Assembly (NCBI GenBank): GCA_050186825.1
Contig: JBFWYD010000037.1
Location: forward strand, 37,430-101,429
DNA: 64,000 nucleotides
Direction: 5' to 3'
Source: NORP233 sp050186825
GTDB lineage: Bacteria > Planctomycetota > J058
Shown: positions 1 to 7,424 of the stretch, piece after piece
Numbering within the stretch: the stretch's first letter is position 1
Layout: each line of letters opens with the position of its first letter
Notes under the pieces: generated by a model
Told to the model about the DNA's origin: nothing
Seen by the model: the letters and a program-made list of their open reading frames with translations, nothing else
Databases searched by the model: none
Translations under genes and position numbers: made by a program

Positions 1-314
1 GCCAGGAGCCAGGTCGCGCCGCCCAGGGCCAGGGCGGCCCCGACCACCAGCCCGCGCCGGGCGCCCGTGGGCAGGGCGCGCAGGCGAGCCAGGGCGCCCT
101 GCTCCTGGGCCAGCGCGGCCTCGAGCGCGCCAAAATCCAGGAGCGCCGGGTCCAGGTCAGGGGGCGCGGCCGCGGGGTCACTGGGCTCCGCTCCGAGCCG
201 GCGACCCAGGCCGCTCGCGAGCTCCTGGCATGGCGGACAGGCCTGGAGGTGGGCCGCGCAGGGCGCGAGCTCCTCCTCGCCCAGGATCCTGGCTCTGACG
301 TCGGCGCAGTCCAC
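1..314 (-). CDS. Zinc-finger anti-sigma factor, C-terminus beyond window edge
   Basis: The minus-strand frame opens at a GTG (312-314) preceded by GGAGG five bases upstream and runs open to the window edge, giving about 104 visible residues. Near the N-terminus is H22-x3-C26-x2-C29, with extra cysteines at 3 and 19. This is the zinc-binding anti-sigma (zf-HC2 / ZAS) pattern. The last visible residues, after about position 87, form the start of a membrane helix (GLVVGAALALGGATWLL). It starts 17 bases after the stop of the ECF sigma gene on the same strand, so the two are very probably co-transcribed. Inference: a membrane-anchored anti-sigma factor that holds the upstream ECF sigma factor. The sensor domain lies outside the window. 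Confidence 0.75.
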   Translation of the reverse strand, partial: MDCADVRARILGEEELAPCAAHLQACPPCQELASGLGRRLGAEPSDPAAAPPDLDPALLDFGALEAALAQEQGALARLRALPTGARRGLVVGAALALGGATWLL

Positions 315-330
315 GGCGGCCTCCGACCCT

Positions 331-891
331 CTACTCCGGCCCCGGGCCGGGGTTACCCGGTCCGGCCCCTTCCAGCAGCGCCCGCAGCCGCTTGTAGCCG
401 CGGTGCGCCCGCACCTTGACCGCGCTGAGCGAGGCCCCGACCACCTGCGCCACCTCGGCGAAGGGCAGGCCCTCGAACCAGTGCAGCTCGATCACCTCGC
501 GCTGGTTCTCGGGCAGCTCGAGCAGCGCCTCGCGCAGCCGCGCGACGTCCTCGGCCCGCTCGGCCGGCCGCCCGGGGGGCGGGGCCTCGTCCGGGACCTC
601 GCCCTCGAGCGGCTTGGTCGGGCGGCGCTTCAGGGTGCGGAAGTGCTTGCGCGCGAGGTTGAGCGCGATCGTGTAGAGCCAGGGTCGCACCGCCGCCCCC
701 GGGCGGAAGTCGTGGCGGGCCCGGTGTAGCTGGAGGAAGGTCTGCTGGACCAGGTCCGCGGCCTCCTCCTGGCGGTAGAGCGAGCGGCGCAGGAGGGCGC
801 CCAGGCGCGGGGCGTAGCGGGCGTGGAGCTCGCGGAAGGCGTCGGCGTCCCCCGCTCGATAGCGCTCGAAGAGCTCCTCGTCGCTCACCAC
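331..891 (-). CDS. ECF-type RNA polymerase sigma factor
   Basis: A 186-residue protein of the usual ECF length. Region 2 occupies roughly residues 10-80, with a DLVQQTFLQLHRA-type helix and the WLYTIALNLARKHFR stretch that contacts the -10 element. A Pro-rich linker follows, then region 4 at about 115-170 (ELPENQREVIELHWFEGLPFAEVA and a helix-turn-helix ASLSAVKVRAHRG). The start is GTG; a second GTG follows immediately. The next gene on the strand is a zinc-finger anti-sigma factor, the normal partner arrangement. The metalloprotease gene at 963 is divergent, with a 71-base shared upstream region that may contain promoters for both. Target genes are not evident. Confidence 0.93.
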   Translation of the reverse strand: MVSDEELFERYRAGDADAFRELHARYAPRLGALLRRSLYRQEEAADLVQQTFLQLHRARHDFRPGAAVRPWLYTIALNLARKHFRTLKRRPTKPLEGEVPDEAPPPGRPAERAEDVARLREALLELPENQREVIELHWFEGLPFAEVAQVVGASLSAVKVRAHRGYKRLRALLEGAGPGNPGPGPE

Positions 892-962
892 GGGGGCAGA
901 TCCTATCCCTCCCTGCCAGGGAGCCCGGGCAGGGCCCGGTCGGCTGGTCTAAGATTCGGCCC

Positions 963-3701
963 ATGACCGGCGAGTCGCTCTACTTCATCCCGCCCGACGA
1001 GACGGCGGAGATCGGCTACGAGGTCCAGGTCCGGCCCCAGCCGCCCGCGGACGAGGCGGTGGCCGACATCTACAAGAACCACCAGCCCGACCAGGGCGGG
1101 ACCCAGGTCGCGAGCGAGCAGCTGCGCCGGGACGGGACCGGGACCCTGCGCCTGAACCTCTCGAACCTGACCGTCCAGGACTCGCCCCTGTGGGTGGTGT
1201 TCCGCTTCCGCAAGGGGGAGCTGGAGCAGACCCCGGCGCCCATGGCCTTCTCCCTGGCCGAGCCCGTCCCGGCCGAGGTCGAGGCCCCGGCCGACCTCCC
1301 CGCCGGGCAGGCCGCCACGCTCCGCGTCCGCGCCTGGGGCGCCAACGCCTACGACGAGGCGGGGCGCCCGCCGACCCTGTTCCGCGGGCTCGCGGAGAAC
1401 CGGGTCCCGCAGGCCGCCAAGGACGCGGTCAAGTGGCGGCGCGGCGAGGAGGACGCCGGGACCGGCGCCACCCTCGACCTGACCCCGACCGAGGAGCAGC
1501 AGGGGACGACCCTCGCGATCGAGGCCTACGTGGGCGACGCCCCGCCCGGCCACGCCCGGGTCGAGATCGCGGTCCCGCGGATCAGGCTCCAGGAGCCCTC
1601 ACGCGCGAACCAGGACCCGCGCACCGACGTGCCGCTCCACGGGCGGCTGACCCTCGAGGCCGTGTGCGAGCCCGCGATCGAGGGCACCTGGACCTGGCGG
1701 AGCACCAGCGACAAGGTGCGGGTCACGCCCGACCCGCAGAACCCGGCCCGGGCCACGGTCGAGGGCTTGAACCCGAGCGCCAGCCAGGGCGACGTCCCGC
1801 TCGAGGCCAAGCTCTGCTCGACCGCGACCCGCCACGAATACACGGCCACCCTCGACCTGACCGTGCGCGAGTTCCGGGTCGAGCTGCGCCTGGCCGACCT
1901 GAACCTGCTCTGCGACGACGTGGGCACCGCGGCCGGGCGCCAGCAGCGGCTCCAGATCGCCGGGCTGTTCTACGAGCCGCTGAGCAGCAGCGCGCTGGCG
2001 CGCCGCTTCGCGCACAACTGGACCCACTTCAAGAAGCTCGTCCCGGGCGACAATCCGAGCGACGACGACGCCGCGAACCATCTCGTGCAGCTCGTGAACC
2101 GCGAGGTGATCCGCAAGGAGGGCGCGGGCGCCGACGCGCGCTCCGAGCTGCCCAAGGCGGGCGAGAAGGCCAAGATCCGCCTCCCGGGCGGCTTCGCCTT
2201 CGACGGCTCGAACGACGGTGCGCTGGGCTTCCCGTCGCATCACCGGCATCGCTTCCTGGCCGAGCAGGCCTTCTACGGGGCCAACGACCGAGTGGGAGCG
2301 ATCCCGCTGATCGCCAAGGTCGAGCGCAAGGGCGACGGCGGCGAGTGGGAGTCGGCCGGCGACGGGCACGCGGTCCACTTCCAGCTCGTGACCCCCGACG
2401 CGATCGCGGCCGGCTCGGGCGGGGTCGCCCCGCCCACGGCGCGCACGGCGACCAACGTGCGCGGCGGGCGCGGCCCCGGCGCGTTCGTGGACGAGGCGCG
2501 CGCGGCCTTCCCCAACGGCGCCAACGACGCGCAGGTCGACAACTGCCCGGTCGAGCGCGGCGGCAAGCGGCGCGTGCCGGGCAGCGGGGCCGACTACTTC
2601 GAGACCTCGGCCCGGGCCGGGCTCGTGGGCGAGAACGGCGGGCCCGTCCCGGGCGCCAGCACCCACGCCCTGGCCGTCAGCCAGCTGACCAACGGCTCGG
2701 GCGAGGCCGTGGTCGTGTTCCGGCCCTCGCGCCAGGGCGGCGACCGCTACAAGCTGCGCGTGTTCCTCGACCCGGTCGGGCCGGGCGGCGTGACCAGCGA
2801 CGGGACCGAGGACACCGCGGTCAAGGCCGAGACGGGCACCCTGGTCGTGTGGCGGACCGTGCGCCTCAGCCGCTACATCCACTTCGACTACCCGAGCAGC
2901 GTCTCGGCCGCCGACCGGACGGCCGCGACCGGCGCGATCAGCCCGATCGACTTCACGAGCACCACGATCGTGGAGGGCTTCGGCCGGGCCTGGATGGAGC
3001 TGATCGTCGAGCCGACCGCCGCGATCGAGCGCCGGCACATTGGCGACTCCCTCTGGCGCTCCGCGATGGCCTACGCGCGTCAGTACATGGGGCGCCCGCG
3101 CGGCGTCAGCCAGGACTACGACCTCGCGGCGCTGTTCCCCAACGCCAACTCGACGGTCGGCCTCCTGAACATGAACGACGTCCCCGTCTACGACGGGGCG
3201 CGCAACTCGGGCACCTTCGGGGCCGGGATCTCGACCGAGTGGACCAAGCTCGAGGAGGCCTGCCAGGCCTGGTTCATGCAGTACTTCACGCGCAAGGCCC
3301 TGAGCGGGCTGGTCGTGATCCAGGCCCCGCAGGGCGACACGCTCAACAAGAGCGACGGCAGCGTGGTGCGCGAGACCTTCAACAGCAGCGGGATCGCGGT
3401 GGACCGGCGCGGCTGCTACGTGTTCTACGGCGACGACAAGTACAACGACCGCTCGTTCGGGATCGACCGCGAGTCGAACACGCTCCACGAGATGGGCCAC
3501 AACCTGTTCCTGCCGCACCAGTGGACCGACCGCGACGCCAGCGGCGCGGTCTCGGGCGGCGTGCCCCCCGAGCACGACTACACCGACTACTGCGTAATGA
3601 GCTACCAGAACGGCGTCCGCAACGAGTTCGACTACTGCGGCAAGTGCCTGCTCAAGCTCATGGGCTGGGACACCAGCCAGCTCCCGCTGAACAACACATG
3701 A
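963..3701 (+). CDS. Metzincin-like zinc metalloprotease, 912 aa
   Basis: The C-terminal domain carries HEMGHNLFLPH, with H842, E843, H846 and H852 as predicted zinc and catalytic residues. A Met-turn-like CVMSY follows, with its Met at 879. This is the metzincin layout HExxHxxxxxH, although the usual glycine at position 8 is Phe. The N-terminal 600 residues look like consecutive beta-rich modules, two with Ig-like spacing. Cysteines are few until the end (CGKCLLKLMGWD). I see no Sec or lipoprotein signal: the N-terminus MTGESLYFIPPDE is polar. Its stop overlaps the ATG of the next gene (ATGA), so the pair is translationally coupled. Substrate and secretion route are unknown; export by a contractile or other non-Sec system is only a guess. 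Confidence 0.75.
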   Translation: MTGESLYFIPPDETAEIGYEVQVRPQPPADEAVADIYKNHQPDQGGTQVASEQLRRDGTGTLRLNLSNLTVQDSPLWVVFRFRKGELEQTPAPMAFSLAEPVPAEVEAPADLPAGQAATLRVRAWGANAYDEAGRPPTLFRGLAENRVPQAAKDAVKWRRGEEDAGTGATLDLTPTEEQQGTTLAIEAYVGDAPPGHARVEIAVPRIRLQEPSRANQDPRTDVPLHGRLTLEAVCEPAIEGTWTWRSTSDKVRVTPDPQNPARATVEGLNPSASQGDVPLEAKLCSTATRHEYTATLDLTVREFRVELRLADLNLLCDDVGTAAGRQQRLQIAGLFYEPLSSSALARRFAHNWTHFKKLVPGDNPSDDDAANHLVQLVNREVIRKEGAGADARSELPKAGEKAKIRLPGGFAFDGSNDGALGFPSHHRHRFLAEQAFYGANDRVGAIPLIAKVERKGDGGEWESAGDGHAVHFQLVTPDAIAAGSGGVAPPTARTATNVRGGRGPGAFVDEARAAFPNGANDAQVDNCPVERGGKRRVPGSGADYFETSARAGLVGENGGPVPGASTHALAVSQLTNGSGEAVVVFRPSRQGGDRYKLRVFLDPVGPGGVTSDGTEDTAVKAETGTLVVWRTVRLSRYIHFDYPSSVSAADRTAATGAISPIDFTSTTIVEGFGRAWMELIVEPTAAIERRHIGDSLWRSAMAYARQYMGRPRGVSQDYDLAALFPNANSTVGLLNMNDVPVYDGARNSGTFGAGISTEWTKLEEACQAWFMQYFTRKALSGLVVIQAPQGDTLNKSDGSVVRETFNSSGIAVDRRGCYVFYGDDKYNDRSFGIDRESNTLHEMGHNLFLPHQWTDRDASGAVSGGVPPEHDYTDYCVMSYQNGVRNEFDYCGKCLLKLMGWDTSQLPLNNT

Positions 3702-5200
3702 CCCTCTCGCTCCAGCTCGAGGCTCGCTCCCAACGGCTGGCGGTCGCCGAGTCGACCACGCTGGCGCTGCGGATCCGCAACGAGGGCGAGGCCCCCGCGG
3801 CCGCGCCGCAGCCCCCCTACTCGCCCGAGTGGCCGGTGTTCGAGGTCGAGGGCCCCGAGGGGCAGGCCTCCTTCGTCCCGCGCGAGCGCTGGGCCGCGCG
3901 CCGCCTGCGCCGCTTCGACGCCCCAGGCGAGCTGAGGAAGCTCGACCCGCGCTGCGCGCACGAGGTCGAGCTCGCGCCCGGCGAGGAGCTCGCGTGCGAG
4001 TTCGAGCTCCTGCACGCGCTCGAGCTCGGCCCGCCCGGGCGCTATCGCGTCCGGGCGTCCTTGCCCGAGGCGCAGAGCGCCTGGCTCGAGCTCGAGGTCG
4101 TGCCGCTCGCGCCCGAGCGCGTGTCCCACGGGCACCTGGACTCGGGGCACACGATCTCGCACCGGCTGTGCTGGACGCAGGGCGGCCAGGTCCAGGTGTG
4201 CGCCCTGCACTTCGGCGGGCAGCTCAGCGACGCCTTCTCGCGGCCGCTCGCGCCGGGGCATCCGAACGCCGCCCCCGTGAGCTCGGCCGGCCCGCGCGGG
4301 CAGGGCGCGCGCACGCCGCGCGTGCTGTGGCTCGAGGGCGAGCGCCTGCGGGGCGTAGGCGTGGACCACCCCGTGCCCGGCGCGCGCGCGCTGCTCGCCT
4401 CGCCCTGGCAGGACCCCGAGGCCGCGCGCACCACGGCGCTGGTGGCCTGCGCGCCGCAGGACGGTTGGACCCCGCTGGTCGAGCTCGAGCTCGCGGGCGC
4501 GGGCGAGGCGGCCGAGGTGCGCGAGCTCGCGCGCCTCGAGCTGCCCTGGAGCGAGCCGCGCTGGAGCTGGGCGCCCTGGACCCAGCGCGGTCGCTGGCTG
4601 CTCGGCGCCTGCGCGGAGCAGGGCCCGGACGGCCCGCGCCTGACCCTGGCTTGCGCGCCCTGGCCCTGGCCGTGGTTCTGGGTTGGGGGCGACCCGGGCA
4701 CGGCGCGGCGCGGGCCCCTCGACGCCTGGTGCCTGACGGCCTGGCCGCTCGACTTCGTGGCCGTGGACGCGATCGCCGACGGCGCCGACCGGCTCCGCGG
4801 CGCCGTGCTCGGCTGGGCCACGGACGAGGCGGGCGCGCGCACCCTGAGCGTCGCCTCCTGGACCCTCGACGCCGACGGCGCCTTCCGCCGCGACGAGCCG
4901 CGCCCCTGGCCCGCGCAAGCGCCCGCCGAGGTCGAAGCCGTGCTGCGAGTGGACGTCCTCGGCGCCGCCCACGCCCTGACCCGCGCCGGCGACGGCCCCT
5001 GGACCTACGCCCGCGACGGCGGCGAGGCCCGCGCGCTCCCGGAGCTCGGCCCGGCCCGCCCGGAGCTCCTGTTCGCCCCCGGCGGCGAGCGCCCCCTCGC
5101 CCTCGGCTTCGACCGCCGCGACGGCCTGGTGGGCGTTCCGATCGGCTACTCCTTGCGCGACCCCGCGAGCCCGCTCTTCAATCAGCCTGCGCTGACCTAG
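3698..5200 (+). CDS. Hypothetical protein coupled to the metalloprotease, 500 aa
   Basis: Not recognised. The ATG start overlaps the protease stop by four bases, so the two proteins are probably made together. Residues 1-130 read like an extracellular or intracellular Ig-like beta-sandwich (TLSLQLEARSQRLAV, TTLALRIRNEGEAP). The rest is rich in Trp, Leu and short beta-strand patterns (WSEPRWSWAPW, PWPWPWFWVGG) and could form a propeller. There is no signal peptide, no membrane segment and no obvious catalytic motif. Its context suggests an inhibitor, chaperone or substrate-binding partner of the protease, but this is inference only. Confidence 0.7.
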   Translation: MTLSLQLEARSQRLAVAESTTLALRIRNEGEAPAAAPQPPYSPEWPVFEVEGPEGQASFVPRERWAARRLRRFDAPGELRKLDPRCAHEVELAPGEELACEFELLHALELGPPGRYRVRASLPEAQSAWLELEVVPLAPERVSHGHLDSGHTISHRLCWTQGGQVQVCALHFGGQLSDAFSRPLAPGHPNAAPVSSAGPRGQGARTPRVLWLEGERLRGVGVDHPVPGARALLASPWQDPEAARTTALVACAPQDGWTPLVELELAGAGEAAEVRELARLELPWSEPRWSWAPWTQRGRWLLGACAEQGPDGPRLTLACAPWPWPWFWVGGDPGTARRGPLDAWCLTAWPLDFVAVDAIADGADRLRGAVLGWATDEAGARTLSVASWTLDADGAFRRDEPRPWPAQAPAEVEAVLRVDVLGAAHALTRAGDGPWTYARDGGEARALPELGPARPELLFAPGGERPLALGFDRRDGLVGVPIGYSLRDPASPLFNQPALT

Positions 5201-5221
5201 ACCCCGAGCGCGACGGCCTGC

Positions 5222-5652
5222 TCAGGGGCTGGGGCCGCGTGTCCAATCCTCCAAGGTGAGCGGCGCCGGCAGGCGGGTGAAGTCCGCGTCCGCGGTCACC
5301 AGGACGGCTCCTAGCGCTCCAGCAGTCCCGGCGATCCACAGCACAGGTCGTTCTCGTCGAGCGCCACGCCTGCCAGCTCCGCGCTCCTCTTGAGGCGGGC
5401 GTAGTGGTCGGCTGCGTCGGGTGCCACTGCCTCGCAGCCGACGGCCGCGAAGAGCTGCTGCGCCTTGGCCTCGAGCGCCTGGCGGCGTCTGCCCTGAGGC
5501 AGCCGCTCGATCCCGTACAGGATCTCTCCGCGAACGGTGGGCGAGATCGTCAGGTGATCCTCAGCCGCAAGAGCGCCGATGCGAGCGCGCACGTTGGGGT
5601 CGTCCCGCATGAGGTGGCTGAACGTGCTGGTGTCGAGCAGGTAGACGGCCAC
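5222..5652 (-). pseudogene. vapC: VapC-like PIN-domain toxin broken by 5-bp duplication
   Basis: The GTG-started frame gives a PIN domain with LLDTS (Asp7), E43 and D102. It then hits a stop at 5311 after 113 residues. Just after codon 103 the sequence has a tandem 5-bp repeat, CACAG CACAG on the plus strand at 5337-5346. Removing one copy gives DENDLWIAGTAGALGAVLVT, then ADADF, and an open frame to 5222, for 141 residues: the normal VapC length, with the last conserved acidic motif restored. The sequence as given therefore encodes a truncated and probably inactive RNase. A sequencing error in one base run is less likely because a whole 5-mer is repeated. It lies 6 bases downstream of its antitoxin. 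Confidence 0.85.
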
Positions 5653-5658
5653 CGAAGC

Positions 5659-5913
5659 TCAGTCGAGGGGGGACCCGAACTGAACCGGCCGCTTGCCCCG
5701 ATCGATCTCCTGGAGCAGTTCGGCGACGTCCTCCGAGGAGACGCCCGGCGGCTCTGCCATGGCAGCCAAGACGGCCTGGGGAGTGCCGCGCGCAGCGCTG
5801 TCGACGGTCACGAGCACGGGGGTTCCGTCGGGGAGGCCGACTCCCTGCTCCAACACGACGCCACCGCCCCTGACGACACCCCTGAAGGTCCTGCTCTCAT
5901 CCACCTGGGCCAT
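5659..5913 (-). CDS. VapB-like antitoxin of the PIN toxin
   Basis: An 84-residue protein starting at the ATG of MAQVDESRTFRG; longer in-frame starts would add an unlikely Arg-rich leader. The N-terminal half has alternating hydrophobic beta-strands (FRGVVRGGGVVLE, GLPDGTPVLVTV) like small beta-barrel DNA-binding or DUF104-type antitoxins. The C-terminal half is a charged helix (SSEDVAELLQEIDRG) of the kind that wraps around the toxin. It sits directly upstream of the vapC-like gene on the same strand, which is the main support. If the toxin is truly truncated, this may be an orphan antitoxin. Confidence 0.7.
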   Translation of the reverse strand: MAQVDESRTFRGVVRGGGVVLEQGVGLPDGTPVLVTVDSAARGTPQAVLAAMAEPPGVSSEDVAELLQEIDRGKRPVQFGSPLD

Positions 5914-6000
5914 GCCCGCATCGTATCCACATGCGCCGCGTCGAGCGACCCGCGGAGCCGGCACCACCTGGCGGGTCCTGGTCGGCGCCGGTCGGAACGG

Positions 6001-6066
6001 TGACCCACCAGCTACCGGACGTCGCCCACGCAGGGGACGAAGGCGTCGTCGAGACCCGGTGGGTCA
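6001..6066. repeat. 9-bp inverted repeat with 48-nt loop
   Basis: TGACCCACC at 6001-6009 is perfectly complemented by GGTGGGTCA at 6058-6066. It lies between the stop of the four-CBS gene (6123) and the antitoxin start (5913), both on the minus strand, in a stretch of about 209 bases without a gene. It may act as a weak terminator or operator. The long loop and TGACCC motif are reminiscent of the larger elements elsewhere in this window, but the small GCTGRCGCC hairpins are missing. Confidence 0.35.
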
Positions 6067-6122
6067 GGCCCAGCAGGCCGGCGTTGGCGTCGCCCACGGG
6101 AACGCTGTTACGTTGGCGTCCC

Positions 6123-7106
6123 TCACAGGCCCGGGCGGTAGAAGCGGCCGGTCTGGCGGCGGCGGGCCAGGGAGCGGAGGAGGTCGTCGCTGGTGACGAT
6201 CCCGACCGGGTGGCCGCCCGAGGTCACGGGCAGGGCGTTGACGCCGTGCTCGACCATGATCTGGGCCGCCTCCTCGACCGAGGTCGAGGGGACCACCGTC
6301 GCGAGCGGGGTGGGCGTCATGACCTGACCGACGGTGACGTCGTGGAGGTCGAGGCGCCGCTGCCGGTCGCGCAGCGTCGAGCGGACCAGGTCGCGGTTGC
6401 TCACGATCCCGCGCAGCTGGCCGCTCTCGAGCACCAGGACGTGGCGGATCGCGCGCTCGGCCATTAGCTCGGCCGCGCTGAACAGCGGCTCGTCGGGCGA
6501 CACCGCCACCAGCTCCTCGGTCATCCACTCACGCACGGTCTCGCGGGCCCGGGTCGTCGTCATGTCGCCTCCTTCGGCGTGGGACTCCTGAGGCAAGGGG
6601 TGTGCCTGTGCTTCTTCCGCGGGACAGGGGTGTTCCTCGCGCCGGCGCGCCATCCCAGTCCCCTCCGCTGCGTCATCCTCGTCCTGGTAGGGGGGATTTC
6701 CCGCGTACTCCATCACCCTCGGCAGCCAGCCGAGCAGGTCGGTGCTGGTCAGGATCCCGACCGGGTGACCGCCAGAGGTGATCGGCAGCGCGTGCACGCC
6801 GCGCTGCGCCATGAGCTCCGCGGCCTCCTCGGCCAGGGCGCAGGGCGTCACGGTCTCGAGCGGTCCGTGGGTCATGGCCTCGCTGACCAGCCCCGGGAAG
6901 ACGAGGTGCTCGCGGTCGAAGGCGCCGAGCAGGTCGGTGGTGCTGAGGATTCCGCGGAGCTGGCCGCGCTCGACCACCAGCGCGTGGCGGGCGGCGCGCG
7001 CGCCCATCCGCTCGACGGCCTCTTCGAGCGAATCGGTCGGGGCGAGGACGATCAGGTCCTCGCGCATGCAGTCGCGCACCAGGGGACGGGTTCGAGTGTC
7101 GACCAC
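6123..7106 (-). CDS. Four-CBS-domain protein with possible internal start
   Basis: A 327-residue soluble protein made of two CBS pairs (Bateman modules), at about residues 10-130 and 190-315. Each CBS shows the usual motifs (GILSTTDLL, GVHALPITSGGHPVGI, GIVSNRDLV, GVNALPVTSGG). CBS pairs bind adenine nucleotides and act as energy sensors. The GTG start has GGGAGG eight bases upstream. An ATG at 6561-6563 (residue 182), with GGAGG four bases upstream, would produce the second pair alone as a 146-residue protein. That protein closely matches the separate 145-residue CBS protein at 16313. The 50-residue linker is low in structure. This looks like a fusion of two tandem genes, possibly still expressing both forms. 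It follows the cbb3 operon on the same strand. Confidence 0.8.
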   Translation of the reverse strand: MVDTRTRPLVRDCMREDLIVLAPTDSLEEAVERMGARAARHALVVERGQLRGILSTTDLLGAFDREHLVFPGLVSEAMTHGPLETVTPCALAEEAAELMAQRGVHALPITSGGHPVGILTSTDLLGWLPRVMEYAGNPPYQDEDDAAEGTGMARRREEHPCPAEEAQAHPLPQESHAEGGDMTTTRARETVREWMTEELVAVSPDEPLFSAAELMAERAIRHVLVLESGQLRGIVSNRDLVRSTLRDRQRRLDLHDVTVGQVMTPTPLATVVPSTSVEEAAQIMVEHGVNALPVTSGGHPVGIVTSDDLLRSLARRRQTGRFYRPGL

Positions 7107-7222
7107 GGCGGGCCTCCCGCCCCTGACCGTGCAACGACCGTGCCGCGCGGGAGCCCAGCCCGCGCGGGGTGCGAGTGACTCGGGTGCGACAGAGGAGGCG
7201 CGCGGGATCGCGCGCGCGGGAG

Positions 7223-7414
7223 TCAGGCCTGGGGCGTCTTCGCGTCGGGCGCCGTATCTGCGCGGGGCGGGGCGGCGTCGTCGTCGAGGATGGCGCGGAT
7301 CGCGGGGGTCTCGAGGTCGTCGAACTGCCCGCTCTCGATCGCGCGCACGCACACCCACACCGCCAGCCCGCTCAGGAGGAGCCCCAGGGGCATCACCACG
7401 TAGATCACCGACAC
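7223..7414 (-). CDS. ccoS: CcoS, cbb3 oxidase assembly protein
   Basis: A 63-residue protein: a single membrane helix (VIYVVMPLGLLLSGLAVWVCV) followed by ESGQFDDLETPAIRAILDDD, the diagnostic CcoS tail. CcoS is needed to insert cofactors (heme b and CuB) into cbb3-type cytochrome c oxidase. The start is GTG (7412-7414), with GGAGG just upstream. It is the last gene of the cbb3 operon, 10 bases after ccoI. Confidence 0.93.
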   Translation of the reverse strand: MSVIYVVMPLGLLLSGLAVWVCVRAIESGQFDDLETPAIRAILDDDAAPPRADTAPDAKTPQA

Positions 7415-7424
7415 GGAGGCCTCC

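Noticed and set aside
7107..7358. N-terminal extension of the four-CBS gene to 7358
   Set aside because: The extension is Arg/Pro-rich, runs through the ccoS gene region, and the GTG at 7106 has a better ribosome site and matches paralogue starts.
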